A stretch of DNA of 64,000 nucleotides from Porphyra umbilicalis. Its lineage: Eukaryota; Rhodophyta; Bangiophyceae; Bangiales; Bangiaceae. Under the pieces are notes generated by a model, which saw only the letters and a list, made by a program, of their open reading frames with translations, had not been told where the DNA came from and searched no databases. The DNA lies in contig KV918769.1 of the NCBI GenBank assembly GCA_002049455.2, forward strand, positions 1 through 64,000, written 5' to 3'. The stretch's first letter is position 1, and each line of letters opens with the position of its first letter. Shown piece by piece: positions 54,090 through 64,000 of the stretch. A program made the position numbers and the translations under genes.

Positions 54090-55445
54090 ATGCCCGATGG
54101 TACAGCCGGAAGCGCCGGCCGTGCCACCGGGACCCCGTCCTACGCCCACCCGCCCCTGATCTGGGTCTTATGGGCCCCTGTGCACTGGCAGGAGGCCCTA
54201 CGTCCAGGGCTACACCCCTCCCTGGGCCGGGTTGCGTGGCACGGCGGGAACGCACCCTCGCCCTACACCGGTGCAGGGCGCGACGCACTGCCCTGCGGCG
54301 CGGGGCCACTGAACCCTCGCGCCACGGCCGCGGATCGCGCGCCGCGTGGCACGAAGAGAGCGCACCCCGGCGCCATGACCGTGCGGCGCGGGGCAACTGA
54401 CCCCCGCGCCACGCTCGAAGATGGCGCGCCGGGTGGCACGGCGGTGACTTGCCCCCGCGCCACGGTCGCGGATCGGGCGTCGCGTGGCACGGCAGTGACA
54501 CAACCCGGCGCCCTGACCGTGCGGCGCGGGGCAACTGACCCCCGCGCCACGCTCGCGGATCGCGTGCCGCGTGGCACGACGAGGACGCACCCCGGCGCCC
54601 TGACCGTGCGGCGCGGGGCAACTGACCCCCGCGACACGCTCGCAGATGGTGCGCCGGATGGCACGGCGGTGACTCACCCCCGCGCCACGGTCGCGGATCG
54701 GGCGTCGCGTGGCACGGCAGTGACACAACCCGGCGCCCTGACCGTGCGGCGCGGGTCAACTGACCCCCGCGCCACGCTCGCGGATCGCGTGCCGCGTGGC
54801 ACGACGAGGACGCACCCCGGCGCCCTGACCGTGCGGCGCGGGGCAACTGACCCCCGCGCCACGCTCGCAGATGGCGCGCCGGATGGCACGGCGGTGACTC
54901 ACCCCCGCGCCACGGTCGCGGATCGGGCGTCGCGTGGCACGGCAGTCACACAACCTGGCGCCCTGACCGTGCGGCGCGGGGCGACTGACCCCCGCGCCAC
55001 GGTCGCGGATCGGGCGTCGCGTGGCACGGCAGTGACACACCCCGGCGCCCTGACCGTGCGGCGCGGGGCAACTGACCCCCGCGCCACGCTCGCAGATGGC
55101 GCGCCGTGTGGCACGGCGGTGACTCACCCTTGCGCCACGATCGCGGATCGGGCGTTGCGTGGCACGGCGGTAACGCACCCCCGCCCGACACTGGGCAATC
55201 CCTGCCCCGGCGCACCCACCGTCCGGCGCGGGGCCACTAACCCCCGCGCAACGGTCGCGGATCGCGCGCCGCGTGTCACGGCCGTGACACACCCCCGCCT
55301 CTCAGAGATGCAGGGCGAGGCCGCGCTCCGCCTCACCTGGCACCAGTCAGGCCCCCGGGTAGTACCCCCGGCGGTCCGCCCCTGTATTCTCCGGGCGGGC
55401 CCCCTCCGATTCAACGTCTGGGCCACCGGGTCGGTGACCCTTTAA
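54090..55445 (+). CDS. Possible third ORF of gypsy A, made of tandem repeats
   Basis: A 451-codon frame from ATG 54090 to a stop 11 bp before the 3' LTR. From about 54300 to 55300 it is built of repeats of the type RGATDPRATLADxxPxGTAVTHPxA. The repeat spacings, 138 and 87 bp, are both multiples of three, so the frame never breaks, but the opposite strand is also open over much of the region. No fold was recognised. Some gypsy lineages carry an extra ORF here (env-like or antisense), but nothing resembling an envelope (signal, membrane segment) is seen. It may be a non-coding repeat tail. Confidence 0.3.
   Translation: MPDGTAGSAGRATGTPSYAHPPLIWVLWAPVHWQEALRPGLHPSLGRVAWHGGNAPSPYTGAGRDALPCGAGPLNPRATAADRAPRGTKRAHPGAMTVRRGATDPRATLEDGAPGGTAVTCPRATVADRASRGTAVTQPGALTVRRGATDPRATLADRVPRGTTRTHPGALTVRRGATDPRDTLADGAPDGTAVTHPRATVADRASRGTAVTQPGALTVRRGSTDPRATLADRVPRGTTRTHPGALTVRRGATDPRATLADGAPDGTAVTHPRATVADRASRGTAVTQPGALTVRRGATDPRATVADRASRGTAVTHPGALTVRRGATDPRATLADGAPCGTAVTHPCATIADRALRGTAVTHPRPTLGNPCPGAPTVRRGATNPRATVADRAPRVTAVTHPRLSEMQGEAALRLTWHQSGPRVVPPAVRPCILRAGPLRFNVWATGSVTL
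54373..55270 (+). repeat. 225-bp higher-order tandem repeat
   Basis: The landmark CCNTGACCGTGCGGCGCGG starts at 54373, 54511, 54598, 54736, 54823, 54961 and 55048. The spacing alternates 138, 87, 138, 87, 138, 87, giving a 225-bp unit. 138 equals 87 plus 51, so the array grew from a shorter unit of about 45-51 bp. Confidence 0.85.
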
Positions 55446-55456
55446 GAAGGGGGAAA
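55444..55456 (+). other. Polypurine tract of gypsy A
   Basis: AAGAAGGGGGAAA directly abuts the 3' LTR, the usual primer site for plus-strand DNA synthesis. Confidence 0.85.
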
Positions 55457-56335
55457 TGTGACAGCACGACTGCCTGTCAGGCCTCGGCAAGGGGCCTTCT
55501 TCCAGTCACGAGGGGGTTAGCCGATCCGGAAAACCGGTCGGACAGGATCCACTACAAATCCCGACCACCGTCAAACCCGTTCAGGGCAAATATGCAGTAG
55601 TTCCGCATATTTCGAGTCGTTCCGGTGGCGATCCACTTGTGATCACCCCGTGGCTCACCAACCATAACCGCGATCTCGAGACTTCCCTGGGACTAGTAAC
55701 TCCCCGGGTGGGCCCCCAGTTAAGGGCCTAATTTTGTGTAATCCCAACTTGGATTATTGACTTATATTACTTCGCGCCCCTGACCCCGGGGCGCCGCAAG
55801 GGTGTCACGTAGCGCCCTTCCCCCGCCTCTACTCAAGGCGTTATTCGAAGCTTCGGCCGTCCTCCGCTGAGACTGGCCCCATGGGCCCGGAGGGGAGGGT
55901 TTTCCGAGGGTCCTTTGAGGGTATCTGAGGAGGGTTTTCCGAGGGTCCCTTGAGGGTGTCTGAGGAGGGTTTTCCGAGGGTCCTTTGAGGGTATCTGAGG
56001 AGGGTTTTCCGAGGGTCCCTTGAGGGTGTCTGAGGTGGGTTTTCCGAGGGTCCTTTGAGGGTGTCTGAAGAGGGTTTTCCGAGGGTCCGAGGGGAACGGA
56101 TGGGATAAGAGGGTGAGGCGTGAGTGTCGCCTCGAGGCCTTCGACGCGGGCAAGTAAACTTCCGGTCACACAACTCGTGTTTGTCGCTCGGGGCGCCTTC
56201 CCCCGGTCGACGCCGTGCGTGTGTGCTCTTCGGGGTTTCCTTCCGGGGCGGGTATTCCCCGACAGGACTACCCGGCGACACGGTTTGGCTCGCCCTCCCC
56301 CCAACTGGGTGGGGTGGGCTGAGCGTGTTGTCACA
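55457..56335 (+). repeat. 3' LTR of gypsy A
   Basis: 879 bp, same length as the 5' LTR, with about 7 substitutions. The 35-bp array begins at TTTTCC 55900 and repeats at 55935, 55970, 56005, 56040 and 56075. Followed by target copy CCGGC (56336-56340). Confidence 0.95.
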
Positions 56336-56340
56336 CCGGC

Positions 56341-57060
56341 CGCCTCCGCGCCCCTACCGTCGCCGCCCGCCGCTGGCGCCCTTCTGCTGCCTTCGCCCAC
56401 TTGCCGCCTTTGCCTGACTGTTGCCACCGGCCACCTGCTGCCGCCGCCCACGTGCTGCACGGCACGCACCGCCCGCGCCGGCGAACATCTCGCCGGTGGG
56501 CTACCTGCCGCTGCCCCGCCACATTCCGTTGGCGCCGAAGTGGCGCCGCTGTCTGCCTGTCTCCGCCACCCACCTGCCGCCGCTGGGCGCCTGCCGGTGC
56601 GGCTCGCCTGTCGCCGCCGCCCTTCTGCTCCCGCCGCCGCCCCCTCGTCGCCGTCGCCTGCTTCCCGTCACTACGTCTGCTGCCGCCGCGCGCTCGCTCC
56701 TGTCGCCCGTGCACCCCTGTCATGCACCCGCCCGGGAAATCTGCCCACGCTGCCCACCTGCCGAGTGCGCGCGTCCCACTCTGCGCCGTAGCGCTGGTGC
56801 ACGTCCCCAGCCTGGCGACCGTGCTGGTGGCGAAAAATGTCGCTGCCTGCGGCCTGTACCATCGGGGGGAGGGGCGCGGCAGAGACTGTCTGGAGCGTTG
56901 GGGAGGTGGGTGGGCACGGTGGGTCGCTGGTGGAGGCTGTTTTGAGGCATGCGACCGATATGTATTGGTAGCCAAGTCCGGTTACTGTAGGGGCGCGCCG
57001 TCGTGTGAGACATAAAGGCCTCAGCTGCCATTACCATTGCTATTCTCTCCACCTAAACAG
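56341..57060. other. Low-complexity GC-rich DNA right of gypsy A
   Basis: Continues the CCTGCCGCCGCC-type sequence found left of the element (about 46060-46126), so the retrotransposon landed in one low-complexity tract. No gene was recognised. Confidence 0.4.
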
Positions 57061-60000
57061 TGCTTTACATGAAGACCCGCTTCGGCCACAACGGCGGCGG
57101 CGTGTACACCCTCGCCCCCTCAACGTTTCGTCCCCAATGCCGAGTCAGATCCCGAACGACTACCGCCCGGATCCGCGTTCTCGTCGGCGTCGTAGCGACG
57201 GCGGGGTGGCAGGGGGGGGGGGCGCCGGGAAGTGGGCACGGGTGGTCGCCAGGGGGAGGGTCGACGACTTGGGGCGGAGTTGGCAAAGGCCAGGACGGCG
57301 CGGAACCACCGCGGTCCCACAGGGGCCGCCGGGAGCCGGTGGTGCCACGCCCATGGTGGTCTGTTTGGGCCACACAAAGGCGGTTGAGGCGCACATTGCC
57401 GTCGGCGCCGACGCGGCGGCATACAGATGTATCATCTGACGGCGTTCAATATAGTGGTGCGGCCGCCAGAGTGACGGTCGTCTCGCGGCCGCTGCCAGCC
57501 GCGCCGGAAAAGAACCTCTCGCCGACAGACAGCGGGACTACTCCCCCAGACAGCGTCTGGCTGACAACGCATACGTCACGAATGCCCGACCAGCATAACG
57601 AGGTGCCACAGCTCGGCGTGCGGCCCACAACGTCGCCAGAGGCGCCAATAAGAGCCCCCCCCCCGGCCGCACCTGCGCCCCGCGCGCCGCCGCCACCGCC
57701 GCTGCGGCTACGTTCGCAGCCGCCATGCCGCACAGGTCCTCGAACGCGTCGGCCACGTCGCAGTCCACCCTCATGGGGTGCTCGACGGCGGCGCAGGCAT
57801 GCGCTCCGCCTTCCCCGGCCGGCCTTCACCGCTCCTATGTACGTGTTCAGACAGTCCCCACGCCCGGCCATCGGGCGTCAGCCATCCGACCACCGACGAC
57901 GGCGACGCGATGGCGTGAAACCAATCGGCCGGCGTCGGTCGGCGACAACCTGCACAGGCGATGCGGCCGCCAGCATAGACAGGAGGTCGGCCGCTCTGCC
58001 GACGAAGAGGAATCCCGCCACCGGGGCTGCTGCATCGTAGCAGTCGTCGCCAAATCAAAATTTAACAGCGAACGCGGGACCCACCTCGCCACGGGGGGGT
58101 CTCGAAGAGATTTCCTCCGCGACGTTGGCGACTGTCGCGTACACGATGGCGTCACCTCCGACGACGTCCTCCGCCGCGTTTCCCGCGCAACCCCCGATGT
58201 AGCGCCGGCCGGCGTCCCGAAACGGACGGCGGCTGCCGCGACAGCGCGCCCCACGTCTGCCGCCACTACGTACGCGACGCCCGCCGCCGTGCCGCAACCG
58301 GCATGGACGCCCCACGGCGGCCGTGGCGCGCGACGCAGGTCCCTCCCCACGTCGCCCCCCTCAGCGTGGTGCGGCCTCCGGTGGCCGCGGCGATGGCGTC
58401 GAACTGCTCGCGGTCGCCGCCGGCGCGTGGTGGGCGCTATCGCAGGCGGCCTTTTCGTTTCTGCCGCCTCCGGTGACGGTGTCAACGCCGCCTCCCGTGC
58501 TGCAGTGCTGCAGGCCTCAGCCGCTACTGTTGCGGACTCCCATCGCCGTGGCGGCCGCAGCCGTGCCGGGGGCGGGAATTGGAGGGCGGGCACCGGACCC
58601 CGCCCTGCGGGGTCACTCTTTATCTCCCGCATCAGCGGGAGAGGCGGGGAGTGCCGATGTACCGGCGCCGTCGCTGCTACCGCCGCCGCTTGCGGCCAAG
58701 CCACCTCTCAGCACGGTCATGCCATCGACGTCATTATTGTCCCCGCCGCCGCCGCGCCGGCGGTCGGCCCCCGTACTGTACACCACCACGCCAGTCGTCG
58801 CAGCGTCGCGCCGGACGGCAATCTTCCCCCCCCCCCCCCCGCCCCAGACAGGCCACCAAAGCAACGTGGGACGAGTAATAATCGAAATGCAATGGCAGTG
58901 CGGTAGATGGCATGCCGGCCAGAACCACCCCGCCGTCTTCGGCAGCATTCAATGGAAACCACAAGGTTGCCACCCTCGTCCCTTCCATTGCGTCCGCAGT
59001 CCGCAACAGACGCGCCAGGGGCGGTGGAGGCAGCGGCGGCGGCCGAGAGGCCCGCCCACTACCGTTGAGGTCCACTCTGGCGGCGTCGGTGGTGAAGGCA
59101 GTCCCGTCAGTCGCCCGCACAGACCCCGTCGGGTTGGTGTGAGGATCAGAGATGTGGCGGCGTCGGACGGCAGCGCCGGGACGGTGCGTGCGGCGGCGGC
59201 GTCGCCCTCCCCCATCGTCTTCCCCCACTTGTCGTCGGTCACCGTCCCGGCAGGGTGGCGGCGGAGAGCCGCGCTGTCGACGACCTGCTCTGTTTGTCTA
59301 GGCGGCTGACATCGAGAAGTACATTCCAGGCAGGGCAGTAGGATGTGGATTCGGCGGCCGGGGGGCTTGAGGGGCGCCGTTGCGCGAGAGAGGCGGCTGC
59401 CGCCACTGCCACCGGCCCCACCCCGTACGTGGTGCGTGTCAAGCGTGTCTTAAAAATTAACCTGCGGCAACCAAAGGTGGGGGCAGGCTCCCCCGGCCGC
59501 GATATCCGGGACGGCGACGACCGCGCAACGCCCGGCGCGACGGGGGATGTGGAGGGCGCTGACGCCTTCGGGTCGGCCGGCCAACTCGCCACCTTTGTCG
59601 TTGGCGTGCTCGCCGGCGCCGCCGTCGTGGCGCTCGGCGCCGACGGGGTGCTCGGCGCCGACGCTCACCGGCGGACACGCAGCAACGGCTGCCGCAGCAG
59701 GGAGGGTTGGCGGGGGGGCTGGGGAGCGGCTGCCGGCGGCGGAAATGGTGGCGGTGGTCGGGTGTTTCCGACGGCAGCTCTGCGCGGCGCCCATTTGGAT
59801 TGTCCATGTCAAAGTTGTGCCGGCCCAACCCAGCGGCCCGCGCCGCCGCGCTGAAGATGGGGGCGGTGGCGATGACGCCGCCGCCGCCTCCGCCGCCGCC
59901 GCAGCCGGCCCCAGCCGCAACGATATCGGGCTCCCCCGTCTCGCATGCCCCATAAGAGGCACTCGCCGGCGTCTGCTCTGTGTGGAACCAGCCCGGCGCT

Positions 60001-60795
60001 GCGGCACGCAGCGCTGGCGCGTCGGCGCGCACCAGGAGGCAGCCGTCAGACGTGGGGAGCGCGCCGCCGAGCAGGGCGTCGGAAGGTATGCGGCCACAGA
60101 TTGAGGTCGCCAGTACCGTCGTTTCCACCGCATTTTCGGCCCGGGAGGCGTCGCCGCCGCCGCCGGGCACTGGCGCCGGCATCCGTGAGCCGGCGAGCAG
60201 CTCGTCAGCAGGGTGTGCCCATCGGCCTCGCCGGCTGCTCCGCATCTGATCCGAGCGGGCCCGGCACACAGCACCCGTCCTCGGACGTCCGGTCGACGGT
60301 TACTTCACGGGACGTAACGAGGAGCGCCTCGGCGGGGTGCCAACGGCCTGAGGCGACCGCCGCCACCGGCGCCGCCGAGTCGCTGCCGCCGCAGCGGCCT
60401 CCACGGTCGCTCGCCTCTAGCGACCCGAAGGCGTGTTCCACGACTGCCTGTACGATCATGGCTTCGAGCAGCCGGACGTAGCAGCGCTCTCCCCAGTCCC
60501 CCATCTCCCCTTCATATATTCCGGCAGTAGATGAATCCCACGCCACAGCCCCGGTGACCATGGCTGCCTCCATGCCCGGCCCCCCCACGCGCCCCAGCTC
60601 CAGCGCAAGACAACCATCCAGTCGCAGCTCCGTCACAACTGTGGCCTTTCCCTTGTACGCCTCCGTCTGCCACGATGTCGACCGCGGCGCGGCCACCAGC
60701 GCCGCCGCCACCGTGTGCAGCGTCGCGGCCGCCTTGTCCACGACCACCCCCCCTGTTTCCGAAGCGTTCCGGGACAGCAGCTGCACGATGCCGCC
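57061..60795 (-). CDS. Unidentified minus-strand gene, spread over several frames
   Basis: Several minus-strand stretches have balanced, protein-like composition, unlike their shadows. Examples are 60795-60205 (WQTEAYKGKATVVTELRLDG, ERCYVRLLEAMIVQAVVEHA), 60220-59800 (AVETTVLATSICGRIPSDAL), 59500-59280 (TYGVGPVAVAAAASLAQRR), 59060-58830 (EGTRVATLWFPLNAAEDGG, LHFDYYSSHVALVACLG) and 57774-57538 (DVADAFEDLCGMAAANVAA). They follow one another in order, and some switches coincide with G/C runs (for example 58828-58838), as in other genes of this window. This suggests one protein of perhaps 1,000 residues with homopolymer errors and possibly introns. I recognise no family. Coordinates are approximate and gene unity is an inference. 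Confidence 0.35.
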
Positions 60796-61265
60796 CTAAA
60801 GGTACACGCAGTAGGCCCACACACGGGAGCAAGGCGGATGCGATGTCATGGTGACGGCGGGGCGGTCGGGGTAACCGATGTCAGTCCGGCACGCCCCGCA
60901 AACGAATGTCGGACGCGGGGGGCGGGGGGGACAACATAGGAGAGGAACGCCAGGGGGAGAGAGGGGGGGTCTGTCGTGGGGACTGGAACGGGTGGGGGCC
61001 GCTGTGTTGACGACGTGGGCGGCTGTCGCGCCGTGGCTGGACGGGGGGTGGCGTCACGTTGGATCCGTGTGAGAGAGAAGGTACTCTAACTGGCTGGCGG
61101 TGGCCGCCAGTCATCGTCGCACCTCCCCCGCACCAGCAGTCTTCTACCGTGCAATGCGCACTGCATACATCCCTGCTGGCCTCCCACAGTTTGTGGAGCC
61201 GGCTGCCACGACGATTGGTACCTTGGAGCACGGTTTCCCTGGGAACCCAAAAACAGCAAGCCGGT
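60796..61265. other. Intergenic, upstream of the unidentified minus-strand gene
   Basis: No gene was recognised. G-rich between 60917 and 61050, then ordinary composition. Confidence 0.35.
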
Positions 61266-62019
61266 CTACTCGGTTGTTGTCATATCGTTTCGAGCCCTCT
61301 TCTTCCCCCGTATGCTGTGCCGCCCGTTCTCCTGCTCTATTCTCGTCCGTATGCTGGACAGGGTGGGAAGGTTTCCCTCCACAGCGACCTCGTAGGCACT
61401 CCTAAACTCTTCCCTCCCCATCTCTAGCACCTTCCTCCTCACGGTCTTGGCCTTGGGAAAGCAAATTCACCTGCGCCTTGTCCAGCTTGCCGCCAGCCCC
61501 ATTCTGCAACTCTTTCATCGGCCCGTACCCTTTCCACCCAAAGTCCCACGCCTGCAGGAGCTCGTCCACCGTCTTAATACCGCGGGCGACGACTTGGTTG
61601 GACTGGATCGGGGGTCCCCGTGAGGCTGCACCGCGATCCTGCGCTTGGCTCCCGGCCCCGCCTGTCGACGAGGGCTCGGCGCCCACAACTTGGCTGACAC
61701 CGTTCTGGCCGCCATCCCCACAGGCGCTAGGAAGAACCCGTGGGACGATCGCAGAGGGCCCACCGGGTGGAGCTCCAGGCCGTAGAACGTCAGCAGCACT
61801 TGTGGGTGGCGCCAGAGAGCGCCGCAGCCTCTGCCCCCTGGCGACCGCTCCTCCGAGGTGTAACGCGGCAAACTCGGCGAGCCAAGGCTCTAGTGGGACA
61901 GCATCAGAGGGGGAATAGGTGGATACTGACTGGAAGAGCAACAGGTCCGCATCTGTGGGTGGTGTGGGAACAAAGAATTGGGCCCGCAGTCGGGAGGACT
62001 CGTCAACTTTGTTGAGCAT
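61266..62019 (-). CDS. Possible GCR1_C-type DNA-binding protein associated with the Crypton
   Basis: Starts MLNKVDESSRLRAQFF at ATG 62019. A disordered middle leads to IKTVDELLQAWDFGWKGYGP and MKELQNGAGGK, which resemble the GCR1_C domain (TVxELxxEW...GGPxxxxLE...WR) found in fungal Gcr1 and in Crypton-related proteins. A frame change near 61455 gives a natural continuation, KAKTVRRKVLEMGREEFRSA, ending at TAG 61266-61268. The first 30 bp or more overlap the recombinase exon on the other strand, so the true start may be further in. The domain call is from motif memory only. Confidence 0.35.
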
Positions 62020-62995
62020 CAACCTCTTGCTTCGTTACGACGAGCTCGTCATGCTGCGGTGAGTTGTTGCTCATCTCGACCGTTGCTTTGTTTTGACCCT
62101 ATGTACCTGGGCTGTGATATACGGCCACCCGTTTTCTTCCATTTCTTTTGTATACTGCACGTGCGCGGCTCTGACCCCCCCTTCTTGCTTGCTCCATCAC
62201 CTCCTCGGCTGGCTGTCTTTGTTCTTCAATGAACAGCATCGAGCACATCGGCAGCAGCACGAGCGGCATCAAGCTGAGCATTAATCTGCAGACCAAGAAC
62301 TCACTCAAGCGCCGCGTGTACGTGTGCCAGCCATGGCCGGGACCCCTGGGTTCGGACCCGAGGTAAGTACCAATTTGCATCTGTGGGGCTCTCTTTGTTT
62401 TTTTCTCCGCCTTTGACCGTCCGACAAATTGGGACGAGTGGTGTGGTGATGGGTGACCCGGCCTGGTATATTCACGCGTGGCAGACCGGAGAATAGCTGA
62501 CAGGGCGCCACCGTGGAGGCGGCGATGAGGCGCTGCGCTATGACATGAGAGACAACCGGGGAACTGCGAAGCTCACTCAATTATTTCTTTCTTGATGTGT
62601 TGCGTAGGCTTGATGCAAGCCACGTTCTCCTGCTCTGGTTGAAGGTCCGTGGTGGGCGCCCGGGGCCCATGTTTTGCCGGCCGCTGGTCCGGCAGAGCAA
62701 GGGCATGCGCACAACGGTGTGGGACACCAACCAAAAGGTCGGGTGCGAGGCGTTGACGGCCCTCGTTCGCGAGTCCCTGGCCGACTGCGGCATGTTGGAC
62801 GTGAAAAAGGTTGCGACACACTCGGGAAAGAGGACGGGCGTGCAACTTTACGACGCCCTTGGGATGACTGATGCTTGGGTCATGGACAAGGGCGCCTGGA
62901 CCAGCGCGTCTGCGTTTATCAACTACAAGTCCATGTGCAACCGACTGGAGATGCGTTTTTCTTTTGGCACCCCGCAGGCGTGGTCTAGTGCGTGA
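61919..62995 (+). CDS. Crypton-like tyrosine recombinase, C-terminal catalytic part, spliced
   Basis: Tyrosine recombinases of Cryptons move by DNA strand exchange. The exon ending 62058 contains INLLLRYDELVMLR, the box I with its Arg. It splices (GTGAGT at 62059) to 62237 (AACAG|C), giving ...MLRIEHIGSSTSGIKLSINL. A second intron, 62363-62607 (GTAAGT...GTAG), joins to LDASHVLLLWLKVRGG. The last exon has VATHSGKRTGVQLYDALG (His-x-x-Arg), WVMDKGAWTSASAF and the tyrosine in FINYKSM. Both joins keep frame and family spacing. The N-terminal core-binding half and first exon are not found upstream, so the gene is truncated or its start unresolved. The 61919 start is only where the frame opens. Confidence 0.65.
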
Positions 62996-63760
62996 TGGTC
63001 TGTGTGTACTTCTCTATGCTTTTTACCTTTGTGTTCTCTGCTTGACATGTTTGTTTTTTAATGGTATCCAACTGTCTCTACATCTCAGTGCCGCCACCTT
63101 CACCAAGGACAGTGTCAGCCGTCGAGGTCGCGGACTCACCTTCCCCTGCACCACTCGCCGCCACGCACACCGCGGGTGTCGCTCACCTGACCACACAGAT
63201 TTTCGTGCGCATTGCCATCCCGCCACAGCTGCCTTTTCAAAGCGTAATGGACAAGCCGCAGAGGCACCCTGCAAGTTCAGCCCAGTATACGAACAAAAAA
63301 GATGGGGCGAAAACCCCAGTGAGGGGCGCTTGGGAGCTCGCGCGCACCGATCGGGATGGAAAAAGGTGTTGGAAAAATGGGAGCTCAAGAACCCACAGCA
63401 GGTAAGATGTACAGCGACTGGGCTGAGCACACGCACGCGGTGTCGGGCGCCGTGCCGGCCAAGAGGCGCCCACGGCTGCCGGGGGGGGGGGCGGCGGGGG
63501 TGGCGACGCCGGCCCCCGGCTCGGCAGAAGCCGCCGCCGCCGCCGCGGCCCGGACGTGCGACTGGCCCGCACGCTGACAGCGCTGGGGGCGACGTCGCCG
63601 CAGTCGTCTTGCCAGCCGTCGCCCATCAATGACGGCGGAAACGACACGAGCACGACGCGGTAGGTGTTGGTCGGGCAGTACCAGGCGTCGGGCGACAGCG
63701 TCCCGTCTCCGGCGGGGGGGGGAGGGGCAGACGGCACGACGGCGGTGAACGCAGCTGGGC
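62996..63760. other. Flank of the Crypton-like gene; possible extra exon
   Basis: A segment 63089-63401 is bounded by an acceptor-like CTCAG and a donor-like CAG|GTAAGA and is open in two frames (for example GWKKVLEKWELKNPQQ). It could be a further exon of the neighbouring element. No domain was recognised. Confidence 0.2.
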
Positions 63761-63763
63761 GGC

Positions 63764-63900
63764 GGCCGCACGTGGGCGGCCGGAGGGAGGTGGGCGACCG
63801 GCGGGAGGTGGGCGGCCGGCGCGAGGTTGGCGGCCGGCGGGAGGTGGGCGGCCGACGAGACGTGAGCGGCCGACGGGGCGTGGGCGGCGGCGGCAATGTG
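63764..63900. repeat. 18-bp minisatellite
   Basis: About seven degenerate units of AGGTGGGCGGCCGGCGGG. Surrounding DNA to the window end is G-rich low complexity. Confidence 0.7.
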
Positions 63901-64000
63901 GCGGCCGGCGGCGGCGGCAGGAGGCCGGCTGGCGGGACATGGCCGGTGGCAGGAGGGGGTGACCGCGAGAGGGCAGCGGCGGCAGGTAGGCGTAAGACGG

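Larger units (their letters stand above)
46132..56335 (+). mobile_element. Complete young Ty3/gypsy chromovirus-type retrotransposon A (10.2 kb)
   Basis: Bounded by two 879-bp LTRs that start TGTGACA and end TGTCACA, and by a perfect 5-bp target duplication CCGGC (46127-46131 and 56336-56340). The order is LTR, PBS, gag, -1 shift, pol (PR-RT-RH-IN-chromodomain), 2-kb repeat tail, PPT, LTR. Reading the two LTRs side by side I find about 7 differences, roughly 99% identity, so insertion is recent. gag and pol are fully open. It looks potentially autonomous. Confidence 0.95.

Noticed and set aside
53881-54846. Minus-strand ORFs in the gypsy A tail as an antisense gene
   Set aside because: The stop-poor, GC-rich repeat leaves several frames open on both strands; no start context or domain supports them.

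Overview
The window is GC-rich eukaryotic nuclear DNA. Evidence for this is spliced genes (ribosomal P1 in three exons, a DUF1365 gene with a GTACGT...CAG intron), a spliceosomal protein (DIM1), an ER membrane complex subunit (EMC4), a bHLH transcription factor, Ty3/gypsy LTR retrotransposons, and Tc1/mariner, piggyBac and Crypton-like DNA. Very high GC, Ala/Pro/Arg-rich disordered proteins and few, short introns would suit a Bangiophycean red alga (Porphyra/Pyropia type). No marker in the window proves this, so the taxon is only a guess. Several conserved genes change reading frame exactly at long G or C runs (up to 32 G), which looks more like homopolymer length error in the assembly than gene death.

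Layout. 0-5.1 kb: a Fanzor-family (eukaryotic TnpB) nuclease with N-terminal zinc knuckles. Its stop codon lies inside an 87-nt sequence that folds as a near-perfect cloverleaf, a strong candidate for the guide-RNA scaffold. 5.5-13.4 kb: host genes, namely a disordered protein, RPLP1 (-), EMC4 (+), a DUF1365 protein (+) and serine O-acetyltransferase (-). 16.8-18.8 kb: a bHLH-GAF regulator. 20.3-20.7 kb: DIM1 (-). 21.9-24.5 kb: a Tc1 element carrying a 1.15-kb insertion. 25.7-37.4 kb: a three-level nest, in which a second Tc1 element is split by a decayed 10.2-kb Ty3/gypsy element, itself split in its protease by a 5-kb piggyBac-like element. 39.9-41.2 kb: two short non-autonomous elements (mariner-like and hAT-like). 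46.1-56.3 kb: a complete, young Ty3/gypsy chromovirus with 879-bp LTRs, perfect 5-bp target duplication, gag, pol with chromodomain, and a 2-kb tail of higher-order tandem repeats. 57-60.8 kb: an unidentified minus-strand coding region broken over several frames. 61.3-63.0 kb: a Crypton-like tyrosine recombinase (+) facing a possible GCR1_C-type DNA-binding protein (-).

The two gypsy elements are relatives. They share an unusual primer-binding site (TGGTRGAGCAGCAG) and the same gag-pol arrangement: a slippery heptamer ending two codons before the gag stop, a 6-nt spacer, and a stem beginning right after the stop. Pol is therefore probably made by -1 ribosomal frameshifting in this lineage. 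The most interesting unit is the Fanzor gene with its overlapping structured RNA, a probable eukaryotic RNA-guided nuclease locus.
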